The notes: generated from the letters alone by a model not told the origin. DNA of 8,188 nucleotides from Candidatus Izemoplasmatales bacterium (GCA_028707415.1 JAQWBC010000033.1:1-8188); one strand, 5' to 3'. Shown: positions 1 to 6,608, counted from the first letter of the stretch. Numbers and translations are program-made.

Positions 1-126
1 ACGGTTGTGCCCTTTCGGCAACGGACCTCTTCTTGTTATTGCCTCTAAGGTTCAGCTTATTGACATCAATAACAATACCGGTTCATTGCGCCTCTGTGTT
101 CATAAAATTGTGATAAAATCTATTTT

Positions 127-147
127 TAATTATATCTGAAAATGAAA
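127..147 (+). repeat. Imperfect 21-bp direct repeat, copy 1
   Basis: This copy has the form TAATT-A-TATCTGAAAAT-G-AAA and matches the copy at 234-254 at 19 of 21 positions. The copies start 107 bp apart and flank 86 bp that contain a CACCC/GGGTG hairpin. Their function is unknown: they could be the trace of a small duplication or of an insertion. AT-richness makes chance similarity possible, but the shared TATCTGAAAAT core is 11 identical bases. Confidence 0.5.
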
Positions 148-233
148 GCGTTGTCAACACCCTTCGGGTGGTGAATAACATCAATTATTGTAATCGTAGA
201 TGCAGTAGACATCAGTACCCAATTGCGAACCCA

Positions 234-254
234 TAATTTTATCTGAAAATAAAA
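234..254 (+). repeat. Imperfect 21-bp direct repeat, copy 2
   Basis: This is the second copy (TAATT-T-TATCTGAAAAT-A-AAA) of the repeat at 127-147. It overlaps the distal T-tract (minus-strand sense) of the probable operon terminator at 251-282, so part of the likeness could reflect terminator composition. Confidence 0.5.
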
Positions 255-282
255 AAACCACCCTTTGCAGAATGATTTTTTT
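251..282 (-). terminator. Probable intrinsic terminator of the lipoprotein-VTC-DUF4956 operon
   Basis: Read on the minus strand, the site begins 26 nt after the DUF4956 stop codon. Seven As are followed by UCAUUC, a UGCAAA loop, GGGUGG and seven Us. In the minus-strand RNA this gives a continuous 13-bp stem with three G-U wobbles and a U-tract. In plus-strand RNA the same three positions become C-A mismatches, so the hairpin is better formed by the transcript that would use it. The stem is weak in GC, which limits confidence. Confidence 0.6.
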
Positions 283-308
283 CGTATTCATGTCAATTTG
301 TAAATTCT

Positions 309-995
309 TCACGCCTCACTGACACGGTTGACATATCCTGAAGTCATGGAGATGTTTAGATTTCCGTTTTTAACTCGTAAATCATCAATAAACTTCTTTT
401 GATTAGTATCTTTTTTAATATTAATAAGATATGTCAACTCGAATGTCGTCCCAAAATCAGTGGTTTTAACTTTTGCTAATTGGTAGTTATTCAAGTATTT
501 GGCAAACACGACATCAAAAGCGTGAGTATAGTTCAGACTTTCCGGAATGACTATTTTTAACCTGGCAACGTTTTCTTTTTCCACATCAAATTTTACCAAA
601 TGAATTATATACAGAATTGCGGCGATAAATATCGAAATAATAATACCAAAACCAATGTATCCAAGCCCTGCCGATAAACCCAATGCTACGGTTGCGAAAA
701 CATACATAATGTCCCGAGTATCTGCGATATTGGTTCTAAACCTTACCAAGGCAAAGACCCCCGCTAAAGAGAAAGCACGGGCAAGATTATCCGATACCAT
801 AATGATAACTACCGATATAATAATTGGCATCACTAAAATTGTTATACAAAACGAACGATCATACCCGAGTCTTAAATGAGTAAGAATATATACCCCACAA
901 AATAAGGCTCCAAATGCAGTTGCCGTCGCCAAGACGATAGCGATATTGGCAAATGTAATTTCATCCATTGTTAAAGCATAAATTGCTGAAAACAT
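309..995 (-). CDS. DUF4956 family integral membrane protein
   Basis: This is a 228-residue protein of the DUF4956 family (PF16316); its biochemical function is unknown. Hydrophobic segments lie at about residues 14-38, 49-68, 73-85, 96-112 and 113-134, with charged or polar breaks between some of them. A soluble, probably cytoplasmic domain of about 90 residues follows, rich in Lys and beta-prone stretches. The central block at residues 71-112, including VRFRTNIADTRDIMY and GLSAGLG, is the part I recognise as the family's conserved core. The ATG at 995 is preceded by GAGGGG at 9-nt spacing, and the gene begins one base after the stop of the VTC-domain gene, so the two are almost certainly co-translated. 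It ends in TGA. DUF4956 proteins are repeatedly encoded beside VTC-domain proteins in Firmicutes, which suggests a membrane partner for the polyphosphate polymerase, but that role is inference. Confidence 0.88.
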   Translation of the reverse strand: MFSAIYALTMDEITFANIAIVLATATAFGALFCGVYILTHLRLGYDRSFCITILVMPIIISVVIIMVSDNLARAFSLAGVFALVRFRTNIADTRDIMYVFATVALGLSAGLGYIGFGIIISIFIAAILYIIHLVKFDVEKENVARLKIVIPESLNYTHAFDVVFAKYLNNYQLAKVKTTDFGTTFELTYLINIKKDTNQKKFIDDLRVKNGNLNISMTSGYVNRVSEA

Positions 996-996
996 A

Positions 997-1713
997 TTAT
1001 TGCACCCCTCTATAATTTAATTTGTATGCCGATCCAACCTTGGAAAAACTTTGAGAATATAATTCAAATTCTGATAGTTTCGCTGCTAACCAAAGGGGAT
1101 AATTATGATCTGTTTTAATCTCCATTAACCATTGTTTTGGATCCAAAAGCATAATTCCCGAATTATCGCTTAAATGAAAATTATTATTTCTTTCGATTAT
1201 GTTACTATCGAAAGTAATGCGGATACTCGGATCACTTTTTATTGTCATGGCCATCCGTTCATAACTGATGAAATGCATCGGAAAAACATGATTATTTAAT
1301 AAGAAATAGTTAATTTCCGCAAGCACTTGCTGGCTTTCATAATCACTAAAACAAGGTTGAATTCCATCATTAATCAATTGCATTGCTTCTTGGTATGGAA
1401 GTGAGATTCGCCGTTTGTTAATTCTTCCAAATGCTTTCTTTTTGATTTCGATAAAAACGATATCTTCGGGAGAAACAGGGAATTTGTAACATCGCAACCG
1501 TAATTTTTCTTTAAACTGTTTACATGAAATCGATTGACGAATCACATTGTTATCAATAGTATCATAATAAATACTGTAGATTCGGTAACCTTTGTCTTCC
1601 AAACAAAATGGATCGAAATCGCATAATTTTTTACAGAAATTTACCATCTGTATCTTCTGAGCCTCTGCTAAAAGATACTTTTCTTCATAGCGGTTAAATG
1701 TCTTAATATCCAT
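997..1713 (-). CDS. Polyphosphate polymerase (VTC) domain protein
   Basis: This 238-residue protein matches the VTC domain (PF09359), a triphosphate-tunnel fold that in yeast Vtc4 makes polyphosphate from ATP. Tunnel-type motifs are visible in order: RYEEKY (8-13), YSIYYDT (46-52), EKLRLRCY (69-76), FIEIKKK (87-93), YER (151-153), RITFD (165-169), LMEIKT (196-201) and FSKVGSAY (223-230). The alternating Lys/Arg residues would line the tunnel and the Glu residues would bind the metal, as known for the family. There is no signal peptide or membrane segment, so it is predicted to be cytoplasmic, possibly held at the membrane by DUF4956. The length is normal for a stand-alone bacterial VTC domain; the SPX domain of the yeast proteins is absent. 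The ATG at 1713 has AGAGGG just upstream, overlapping the stop of the lipoprotein gene 11 nt away. Polymerase activity is inferred from the fold; bacterial members are poorly characterised. Confidence 0.88.
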   Translation of the reverse strand: MDIKTFNRYEEKYLLAEAQKIQMVNFCKKLCDFDPFCLEDKGYRIYSIYYDTIDNNVIRQSISCKQFKEKLRLRCYKFPVSPEDIVFIEIKKKAFGRINKRRISLPYQEAMQLINDGIQPCFSDYESQQVLAEINYFLLNNHVFPMHFISYERMAMTIKSDPSIRITFDSNIIERNNNFHLSDNSGIMLLDPKQWLMEIKTDHNYPLWLAAKLSEFELYSQSFSKVGSAYKLNYRGVQ

Positions 1714-1724
1714 GATTTTCCCTC

Positions 1725-3512
1725 TTATCTTCTCATGCCACCAGAACCAATGGTCGTCGCAATTGCTTGAATTGTAAAAGTACTATATAAAGCCCCTATT
1801 GTATAGGTTGCATTAGTATAATATCCGCAATCTTGTGTATCATATGCAGTGACATTGCCACCGGTATAAATAGAATAAGTTTGTCCGCTTTTTAAATTCG
1901 GAGAGCATACTAATAAACATTGATAGGACTTTTCTGGTTTAAAGGTGATTACTTCCCCGCCTGAAGCATCAGAAATACGAATTAAACTCGTTAAAGTAGA
2001 TGAAAAATAGATTAATACTCCATACTGCGTCGATGAAGAACTGATGTTTTGTGCCATTCCCGAAGAACCAGCAGCGACGAATTGACCGCCAGTCATCGTA
2101 AAAGTACTATCATAATCCAACGGTCCATTTCCACTATCTGTTGGTCCCGACACGATGACGGTACCACCACTCATTGATATTGAGCCATTCGCATCAACAC
2201 CATCGCCTTTTGAGTTAACATAAATATATCCACCTGTAAAAGTATTTGTCGCGTTCCCAGTCGCTGATCCTGGCCATCCTCCGAAAGTACTCGATCCATC
2301 GTTGCCACCGGCTGCGTTTAACCCATCATCGGAAGCAACAACATGAATAGTACCGCCATTGATTATGATATTAATTGATTCAATACCTTCATACGATTTA
2401 GTAATATTGATTATTCCCCCATTGATTGTAAGGGAAGTGTCCGCATGAATTCCATCATCGGATGAAGATATGGTAAACTCACCGTTGTCGATTTGGACGT
2501 TGGTGTTTGCATGAATCGCATCATCTTTAGAAACAATATCAAAAGTCCCTGAAGCAATTAATACAGCAACCGTCCCTTTCAAGCCTTTAGCGCTAGTTGT
2601 AGCGATGTTAGTATTACCGACTCCCGAAGTGATATCAAATGACCCTCCGGTAATGGTAATGGTATTAGATGCATCCATGCCATCGCCATATGCACTTATG
2701 GTGATGGTACCACTATCAATCATAATATTACCTTTGGCAGTATCAACAGTATTTTCGACATGAATCGCATTATTGTCCGCATTTAAGATTAAGGTCGCTG
2801 TTGTGATTTGAACACTATCATTTGCCTTAAGACAATTATTAGCAGCGTTGATCGTGATATTTCCGTTAGTTATTCTTAAATCATCATCGGTGTTGATTCC
2901 ATTATTATAATTAGCATTGATAATTAAGGTTCCCGTACCATTTATCGTAATGTCATCGTTACTGAAGATGCACGATTTAATCTCTGAAGTTGAAGATGAA
3001 GCGTCGGATAGCATATTAATCGTGCCATCCACAACGTTGATGATTAACTTATCGCTTTGCTCGGCGTTGATAACCGGTCCATCAAGTGATGTCAAATCAG
3101 CATTATCTAAAACTAAAGTAACTTTTTCCGTAGCTGCGACATTAATAAAGATTTGAACATTTGCACTATACCCAGTAAGCATGTATGTTCCACCGGTCGA
3201 AATAGTGATTGTTGAACCGCTAATTATCACATTTCCGTCTCCATCGATGTAAACCTCTTCACTTCCGGCTGTCGTTGTGAAGGAACCGGCTTCTGTCGTC
3301 ATCGTGATCGTGGCCGTTGTTCCTTCATCGCCACTAGTCGTTGTCGTTCCAAACGAAATAATGCCGTCTGTGGCGGTAACAACATCGGATGTATCATCTG
3401 CTTCAAATGTCAAATCTTGCGTGTTAATAGCTGATGTTGTCGAGCCCGTGTTACAAGATACTAATACCAATGAAAATATGAATATGCCAATTAATATTAA
3501 TGTTTTTTTCAT
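1725..3512 (-). CDS. Secreted lipoprotein with Cthe_2159-type carbohydrate-binding beta-helix domain
   Basis: This 595-residue protein opens with a lipoprotein signal: Lys-Lys, a hydrophobic stretch and the lipobox LVSC with Cys20, so the mature protein should be lipid-anchored on the outer face of the membrane. A Thr/Ser-rich linker (about 21-85) leads into a long repetitive domain (about 85-490) resembling Cthe_2159 (PF14262, formerly DUF4353), a right-handed beta-helix shown in Clostridium thermocellum to bind cellulose and pectin-like polymers. The rungs are visible as recurring turns: NNGI (203), NNCL (225), NNAI (247), GDGM (277), DDAI (330), DDGI (352), DDGL (395) and GDGV (436), often 20-23 residues apart. 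Each is usually followed by an INGG/ITGG strand turn, and the acidic turns could bind calcium. A non-repetitive C-terminal part (about 495-580) follows, ending in a Gly-rich tail. The ATG at 3512 is supported by GAGG at 7-nt spacing and by the signal peptide. It is the first gene of the operon. The actual ligand is unknown. Confidence 0.85.
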   Translation of the reverse strand: MKKTLILIGIFIFSLVLVSCNTGSTTSAINTQDLTFEADDTSDVVTATDGIISFGTTTTSGDEGTTATITMTTEAGSFTTTAGSEEVYIDGDGNVIISGSTITISTGGTYMLTGYSANVQIFINVAATEKVTLVLDNADLTSLDGPVINAEQSDKLIINVVDGTINMLSDASSSTSEIKSCIFSNDDITINGTGTLIINANYNNGINTDDDLRITNGNITINAANNCLKANDSVQITTATLILNADNNAIHVENTVDTAKGNIMIDSGTITISAYGDGMDASNTITITGGSFDITSGVGNTNIATTSAKGLKGTVAVLIASGTFDIVSKDDAIHANTNVQIDNGEFTISSSDDGIHADTSLTINGGIINITKSYEGIESINIIINGGTIHVVASDDGLNAAGGNDGSSTFGGWPGSATGNATNTFTGGYIYVNSKGDGVDANGSISMSGGTVIVSGPTDSGNGPLDYDSTFTMTGGQFVAAGSSGMAQNISSSSTQYGVLIYFSSTLTSLIRISDASGGEVITFKPEKSYQCLLVCSPNLKSGQTYSIYTGGNVTAYDTQDCGYYTNATYTIGALYSTFTIQAIATTIGSGGMRR

Positions 3513-3556
3513 AGAACAACCTCATTCCTCGGCAAAATAATTGATGTCATTTTTTT

Positions 3557-3565
3557 TATATATCA
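3557..3565 (-). promoter_or_regulatory. Candidate extended -10 for the lipoprotein operon
   Basis: On the minus strand the sequence TG-A-TATATA sits 45-53 nt upstream of the lipoprotein start codon and fits an extended -10 element. No convincing -35 box lies 17 nt further up. An alternative -10, TATAAT, occurs on the minus strand at 3589-3584. In such AT-rich DNA either could be chance. Confidence 0.3.
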
Positions 3566-3650
3566 TTTGATCTTGATGCCTTAATTATATTGATCAATTG
3601 TGATGAGTTTATGTTATTATTTGGTTTCAATAGCACTTCACAAAAACATC

Positions 3651-3682
3651 AAAAACCGGTAATAAATCCCACGATTACCGGT
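3651..3682 (-). terminator. Hairpin with U-tract facing the lipoprotein operon (terminator or attenuator)
   Basis: ACCGGTAAT (3655-3663) and ATTACCGGT (3674-3682) form a perfect 9-bp stem with a 10-nt loop. On the minus strand the stem runs into TTTTTGATGTTTTTG, as in an intrinsic terminator. On the plus strand no T-run follows, so the direction is towards the lipoprotein gene, whose start codon is about 140 nt further on. No minus-strand gene is visible just upstream. It could therefore be an attenuator in a long leader, the end of an unrecognised small or antisense RNA, or simply a protein-binding palindrome. Confidence 0.45.
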
Positions 3683-3701
3683 ATGCATTTAAAAATGTCA
3701 A

Positions 3702-3722
3702 CTGCTTCCCGAGGGAATCCAG
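3702..3722. repeat. Inverted repeat, possible operator
   Basis: The inner arms TTCCC (3706-3710) and GGGAA (3713-3717) are perfect inverted repeats around GA. Outer CTG (3702-3704) and CAG (3720-3722) extend the pairing across a small internal loop. It lies between the two candidate divergent promoters, a usual place for an operator. It could also fold as RNA on either strand. The cognate regulator is unknown. Confidence 0.4.
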
Positions 3723-3787
3723 CTGATTTTTAGTAAACATTTTTTTGATTATCTACGACATGATAACCAATGATTTTGACAATATAA

Positions 3788-3816
3788 TATACAAGTAATC
3801 TTTGATTTGATATAAT
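3788..3816 (+). promoter_or_regulatory. Probable guaD promoter with extended -10
   Basis: A perfect TATAAT (3811-3816) is preceded by TG one base upstream (3808-3809), giving an extended -10 element. At a 17-bp spacer the -35 position (3788-3793) reads TATACA, a weak match, which is typical of extended -10 promoters. The -10 lies 48 bp from the guaD start codon, leaving a short leader. Confidence 0.55.
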
Positions 3817-3864
3817 ATAGCGTTAAATCATTATTTAGTAAAATGATGATGGGGAGAAAAACTT

Positions 3865-4353
3865 ATGAAAAAGACTACGGATACTAGTTTTGAGATAATG
3901 AAAAAGGCAATTGACAAAGCTAGAGTGACCATGAATCAAAATATCGGCGGTCCTTTTGGGGCAGCAATTGTTGATTCTCAAGGGGAAATATTAGCAGTTT
4001 CTTCAAATTCCGTTTTAGCTGATCATGACCCAACAGCTCACGCAGAAATCAAAGCCATTCGTGCTGCTTGCTTGGCAATCAATTCTCATGATCTGTCCGG
4101 ATGTACATTATATACCACCGCATATCCATGTCCAATGTGCCTTGGTGCTATTCTTTGGGCTAACATCAAAAACATCGTTTATGGATGTCGTCCTAAAGAC
4201 GCTGATGAAATCGGTTTCCGCGATGACTTTATGTACGATTTCTTTCGTTCGGGTTTAAATAATACTTCACTTATAACCATGTCCGAAGATCATCGTGATG
4301 AATGTCTAAAATTATTTAAAGAATATCAATCAAGTCACAAAGAATTGTATTAA
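3865..4353 (+). CDS. guaD: Guanine deaminase of the cytidine-deaminase-like fold (GuaD type)
   Basis: This 162-residue zinc enzyme is predicted to hydrolyse guanine to xanthine and ammonia in the cytoplasm. The zinc-site motifs are intact: TAHAE (His59, catalytic Glu61) and PCPMC (Cys89, Cys92). It resembles Bacillus subtilis GuaD (about 156 residues) across the whole length as I recall it: GGPFGA (28-33), a DPTAHAE block, PCPMCLGAI, an acidic DADEIGF segment and a C-terminal Tyr at the very end (KELY). In the B. subtilis enzyme the domain-swapped C-terminal tail and an Asp near position 114, equivalent to Asp120 here, help recognise guanine; this is from memory. TadA tRNA deaminases would carry an EVPVGA-like motif and lack this tail. 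The ATG at 3865 has GGGGAG at 8-nt spacing. It is a single-gene unit with its own promoter and terminator, convergent with the ygeW/ygeY operon. This supports a purine-catabolic theme. Confidence 0.87.
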   Translation: MKKTTDTSFEIMKKAIDKARVTMNQNIGGPFGAAIVDSQGEILAVSSNSVLADHDPTAHAEIKAIRAACLAINSHDLSGCTLYTTAYPCPMCLGAILWANIKNIVYGCRPKDADEIGFRDDFMYDFFRSGLNNTSLITMSEDHRDECLKLFKEYQSSHKELY

Positions 4354-4388
4354 AAAAGCATCGGAATCCCCGATGCTAATTTTTTTTT
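4354..4388. terminator. Bidirectional intrinsic terminator between convergent genes
   Basis: GCATCGG (4358-4364) and CCGATGC (4370-4376) form a 7-bp GC-rich stem with a 5-nt loop. On the plus strand it is followed by TAA and then eight Ts, ending guaD transcripts. On the minus strand it is followed by TTTTTT, ending the ygeW operon. The site fills almost the whole 33-bp gap, and the plus-strand T-run overlaps the last bases of the ygeW-like gene's stop codon. Confidence 0.9.
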
Positions 4389-5370
4389 ATTTATCTCCGA
4401 TTGTCATTGCCATAACGGCTTTGGCAGTATGCAGTCGATTTTCCGCTTCTCGATAGATAATCGAATGCGGACCGTCAATAACTGAATCTTCGACTTCGTT
4501 GCCACGATCGGCTGGTAGTGCGTGCATATAATAAACATTGGGATTTGCTAATGCCATCATCTTTTCTGTGCATTTCCATCCCCTGTTTTTTTCAAGCAAA
4601 TCATCGATAACATCTTTAGATGTGTTTGTAACCCAACTGCCCCAATTCTTCGGGATGACAACATCAGCGCCGGTGAAGGCTTCTTCCATGTTATGAGTGA
4701 TCTTAAACGATCCCCCATTATCTATAGCATTCTGCTTGGCTTTCGCAATCGCCCATTCAGGAAGTTCATATCCTTCTGGATACGCCAAAGTAACGTCCAT
4801 CGCATACCTTGGAAATAACAAGATTTGACTTAAAGGAACGCTGATTGGTTTTTTATGACTTGTCGCATACGCCCAAATAATCGAGATCTTTAAATGCTGT
4901 GTGGTGGGGACAACCTCTTGAATTGTCATAAGATCAGCCAAAGCCTGCATTGGATGATATAAATCATCTTGCAGATTTATGATGGGAACTGATGAGTGAG
5001 CGGCCATTTCGCGAAGATACTTATTACCAATCTGCCAAAAACAGTTGCGACAAGCAATACCATGCCCATAGCTTGACAAAATTGTCGCGGTGTCTTTTGC
5101 GCTCTCTCCATGAGCTAGTTGCATCGTTGATGTATCGAGGTAGGTCGCATGCCCACCTAATTCAGCCATCCCCGATTCCATGGAATTTCTTGTCCTTGTT
5201 GATTGTTCAAAAAACATCAGAAAGATTGACTTATCACGCAGATAAGGCGTTGGCTTATTATTGCGAAATCGGTCTTTTAAAGAAAAAGAAACCGCTAACA
5301 ACTTATCAATTTCCGGTTTAGTCCACTCTTCAAGAGTGATAAAATGCTTGCCTTTAAACAATGGTTTCAT
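4387..5370 (-). CDS. ygeW: YgeW-like carbamoyltransferase, short form
   Basis: This 327-residue member of the aspartate/ornithine carbamoyltransferase superfamily has the carbamoyl-phosphate signature STRTR (57-61), HPMQ (139-142) and HALPAD (283-288). Closeness to YgeW, the knotted carbamoyltransferase of unsettled natural substrate, shows in LAHGES (85-90), WAYATSHKKPISVP (166-179), MDVTLAYPEGYEL (191-203), GGSF (219-222) and MEEAF (228-232). I recall E. coli YgeW as about 396 residues, so this one is roughly 70 shorter and lacks the usual insertions. The ornithine-binding SMG loop of true OTCases is not evident; DVVIPKNWGSW stands in that region. It probably works in the catabolic direction, phosphorolysing an N-carbamoyl (ureido) compound to carbamoyl phosphate, which a carbamate kinase outside this window could use to make ATP. 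Its ATG shares one base with the upstream stop (TAATG), with AAGGAG at 8-nt spacing. The exact substrate cannot be read from sequence. Confidence 0.85.
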   Translation of the reverse strand: MKPLFKGKHFITLEEWTKPEIDKLLAVSFSLKDRFRNNKPTPYLRDKSIFLMFFEQSTRTRNSMESGMAELGGHATYLDTSTMQLAHGESAKDTATILSSYGHGIACRNCFWQIGNKYLREMAAHSSVPIINLQDDLYHPMQALADLMTIQEVVPTTQHLKISIIWAYATSHKKPISVPLSQILLFPRYAMDVTLAYPEGYELPEWAIAKAKQNAIDNGGSFKITHNMEEAFTGADVVIPKNWGSWVTNTSKDVIDDLLEKNRGWKCTEKMMALANPNVYYMHALPADRGNEVEDSVIDGPHSIIYREAENRLHTAKAVMAMTIGDK

Positions 5371-6596
5371 TATTTAATCTCCTTATATTGGTTAATTTGC
5401 TTAAGATACATCATCGGTATTGCTGCATACATCGCTGCCGCCATCACCAAATCGGCTTTAAAAGTCTTTTCATTGGGAGCGTGAGCTTCTTCTTCGTGAC
5501 CTGGTCCAAAGCCAATGCAAGGAATTCCAAATCGGCCCATAATTGAAACGCCGTTTGTTGAAAAAGTCCATTTATCGACAATAGGTTCCTTTTTAAATAA
5601 TTGCCGATAGCTTTCAATAGCTGTCTGACAAGCCGGATGGTCTTTTTCTAAAACCCAGGTGGGAAAATATGATTTAGTCGGGTAAACCAATCCTGTGTAT
5701 GCAGGACGGGCATAGTCATACATTTTAACAGTTGCTCGAGCTTTTTTTACTGAAGGCAATGCCAAGATCTCCGCAATTGAACTTTCGGCGGTTTCCCCCA
5801 CCGTTAAGCGGCGATCAATCGAAATTGAGCATCCATCGGCGACAGCACAACGCGATGGCGATGAGAAAAAGACTTCCGAAACCGTCAAGGAACCTTTTCC
5901 TAGAAACGGATCGTTACCAAGATGATTGTGCAATTCTTCAAGTTCGATTAGAATTGGAGCCATCTTAAAGATAGCATTTTCTCCTCGCTCCGGTGCACTA
6001 CCATGACAAGAAACGCCAGACGTTGAAACTTGAATTTCCATCCTTCCCCGATGGCCGCGATAAATACGACACGATGTCGGTTCAGTAATAACGACAAATT
6101 CCGGTCGAATCTTATCTTGTTCGATGATATATTGCCAACATAGACCATCGCAGTCTTCTTCTTGGACAGTTCCCGTCACAAGCAGTGTATAATCCGCTTC
6201 TAAATGTAAATCCTTGATGATTTTACCAGCGTAAACCATCGAAGCCATTCCGCCTTCTTGATCGGAACCGCCCCGCCCGCCAATTGTCGTCTCGTCTTCG
6301 TAACCAATATATGGATCAAAATTCCATAGTTTGATTTCGCCAATACCAACTGTGTCGATATGAGCATCCATTGCAATTAAATGCTTCCCATGACCAATCC
6401 GGCCCAATACATTTCCCATCGGATCAATTTCAACGCTATCAAAACCGACTTTTTCCATTTCGGATTTGATGCATTTAATAACTGCTTCTTCATGACAACT
6501 TTCCGAAGGAATTTTTATCATGTCACGCAAAAAACGGGTCATATCTGCTTGATAAATTTGCGCTTTTTTGACGATTTCTTCCATTAATATTTTCAT
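5370..6596 (-). CDS. ygeY: YgeY-like M20 family metallohydrolase
   Basis: This 408-residue M20-family amidohydrolase/peptidase has a complete two-metal site: His79 and Asp81 in AHIDTVG, Asp112 in GGSDQEGG, Glu146-Glu147 in TVQEED (general base and ligand), Glu172 in TEPTS, and His372 in HEEEAHAPNE. His198 in SCHGSAPERGENA lies in the lid/dimerisation domain. GGRGGSDQEGG and the EPT-RIYRGHRGR region match the YgeY family (annotated 'putative selenium metabolism hydrolase', TIGR03526), and the length agrees with E. coli YgeY at about 403. The selenium label comes from genome co-occurrence; nothing here encodes selenocysteine. It likely cleaves an amide or ureido bond in an N-substituted amino acid on the route feeding YgeW. 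The ATG at 6596 has AGAGG at 7-nt spacing, 12 nt after the upstream stop; a second in-frame ATG four codons on is less well placed. Its stop overlaps the next start by one base. Confidence 0.88.
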   Translation of the reverse strand: MKILMEEIVKKAQIYQADMTRFLRDMIKIPSESCHEEAVIKCIKSEMEKVGFDSVEIDPMGNVLGRIGHGKHLIAMDAHIDTVGIGEIKLWNFDPYIGYEDETTIGGRGGSDQEGGMASMVYAGKIIKDLHLEADYTLLVTGTVQEEDCDGLCWQYIIEQDKIRPEFVVITEPTSCRIYRGHRGRMEIQVSTSGVSCHGSAPERGENAIFKMAPILIELEELHNHLGNDPFLGKGSLTVSEVFFSSPSRCAVADGCSISIDRRLTVGETAESSIAEILALPSVKKARATVKMYDYARPAYTGLVYPTKSYFPTWVLEKDHPACQTAIESYRQLFKKEPIVDKWTFSTNGVSIMGRFGIPCIGFGPGHEEEAHAPNEKTFKADLVMAAAMYAAIPMMYLKQINQYKEIK

Positions 6597-6608
6597 AATT
6601 TAACCTCT

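Larger units (their letters stand above)
1..308. other. Intergenic region, no supported gene
   Basis: No coding region can be supported here. Short frames stay open to the window edge: on the plus strand one runs to a stop near 139, and on the minus strand one of about 27 codons is bounded by a TGA at 83-85. None has a recognisable motif or a ribosome binding site, so these may be chance or the remnant of a neighbour lying outside the window. The stretch does hold an imperfect 21-bp direct repeat (127-147 and 234-254), a small CACCC-TTC-GGGTG hairpin (158-170), a 7-bp inverted repeat TTATTGA-CA-TCAATAA (57-72), and the probable terminator of the minus-strand operon (251-282). Confidence 0.6.
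3513..3864. other. Divergent regulatory intergenic region
   Basis: This 352-bp gap separates the lipoprotein operon (minus) from guaD (plus). I see no gene in it. It contains a candidate promoter for each direction, a 9-bp perfect inverted repeat (3655-3663 and 3674-3682), a second inverted repeat TTCCC-GA-GGGAA (3706-3717), and two perfect TTGACA boxes: plus strand at 3776-3781 and minus strand at 3701-3696. Neither box has a good -10 at normal spacing. I did not find a match to the purine riboswitch consensus on either strand. Confidence 0.75.

Noticed and set aside
57..72. TTATTGA-CA-TCAATAA inverted repeat as an operator
   Set aside because: It is a neat 7-bp palindrome, but no promoter or gene in the window is positioned to be controlled by it.
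83..85. In-frame TGA that might be read as Trp (mycoplasma code) or selenocysteine
   Set aside because: Genes at 309 and 7961 end in TGA at the expected places and Trp is encoded by TGG. No ribosome binding site or selenocysteine context supports recoding here.
2917..3540. Plus-strand open frames opposite the lipoprotein gene
   Set aside because: Their low-complexity Val/Ile/Ser composition is the mirror of the repetitive minus-strand gene, and they show no motifs of their own.
3683..3864. Purine riboswitch upstream of guaD
   Set aside because: The conserved loop sequences of the purine riboswitch could not be found on either strand, and the leader after the likely promoter is too short.
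3865..4353. TadA tRNA adenosine deaminase
   Set aside because: The GGPFGA and DPTAHAE blocks, the acidic DADEIGF segment and the C-terminal Tyr tail fit GuaD better than TadA.
4387..5370. Biosynthetic ornithine carbamoyltransferase (ArgF)
   Set aside because: The YgeW-specific blocks and neighbours, and the lack of an evident SMG ornithine loop, argue against it, although the EAENRLH ending is OTCase-like.
5370..6596. YgeY as a selenoprotein or selenium enzyme
   Set aside because: The family name reflects genome co-occurrence only. The gene has no internal TGA, and all catalytic residues are those of an ordinary M20 hydrolase.
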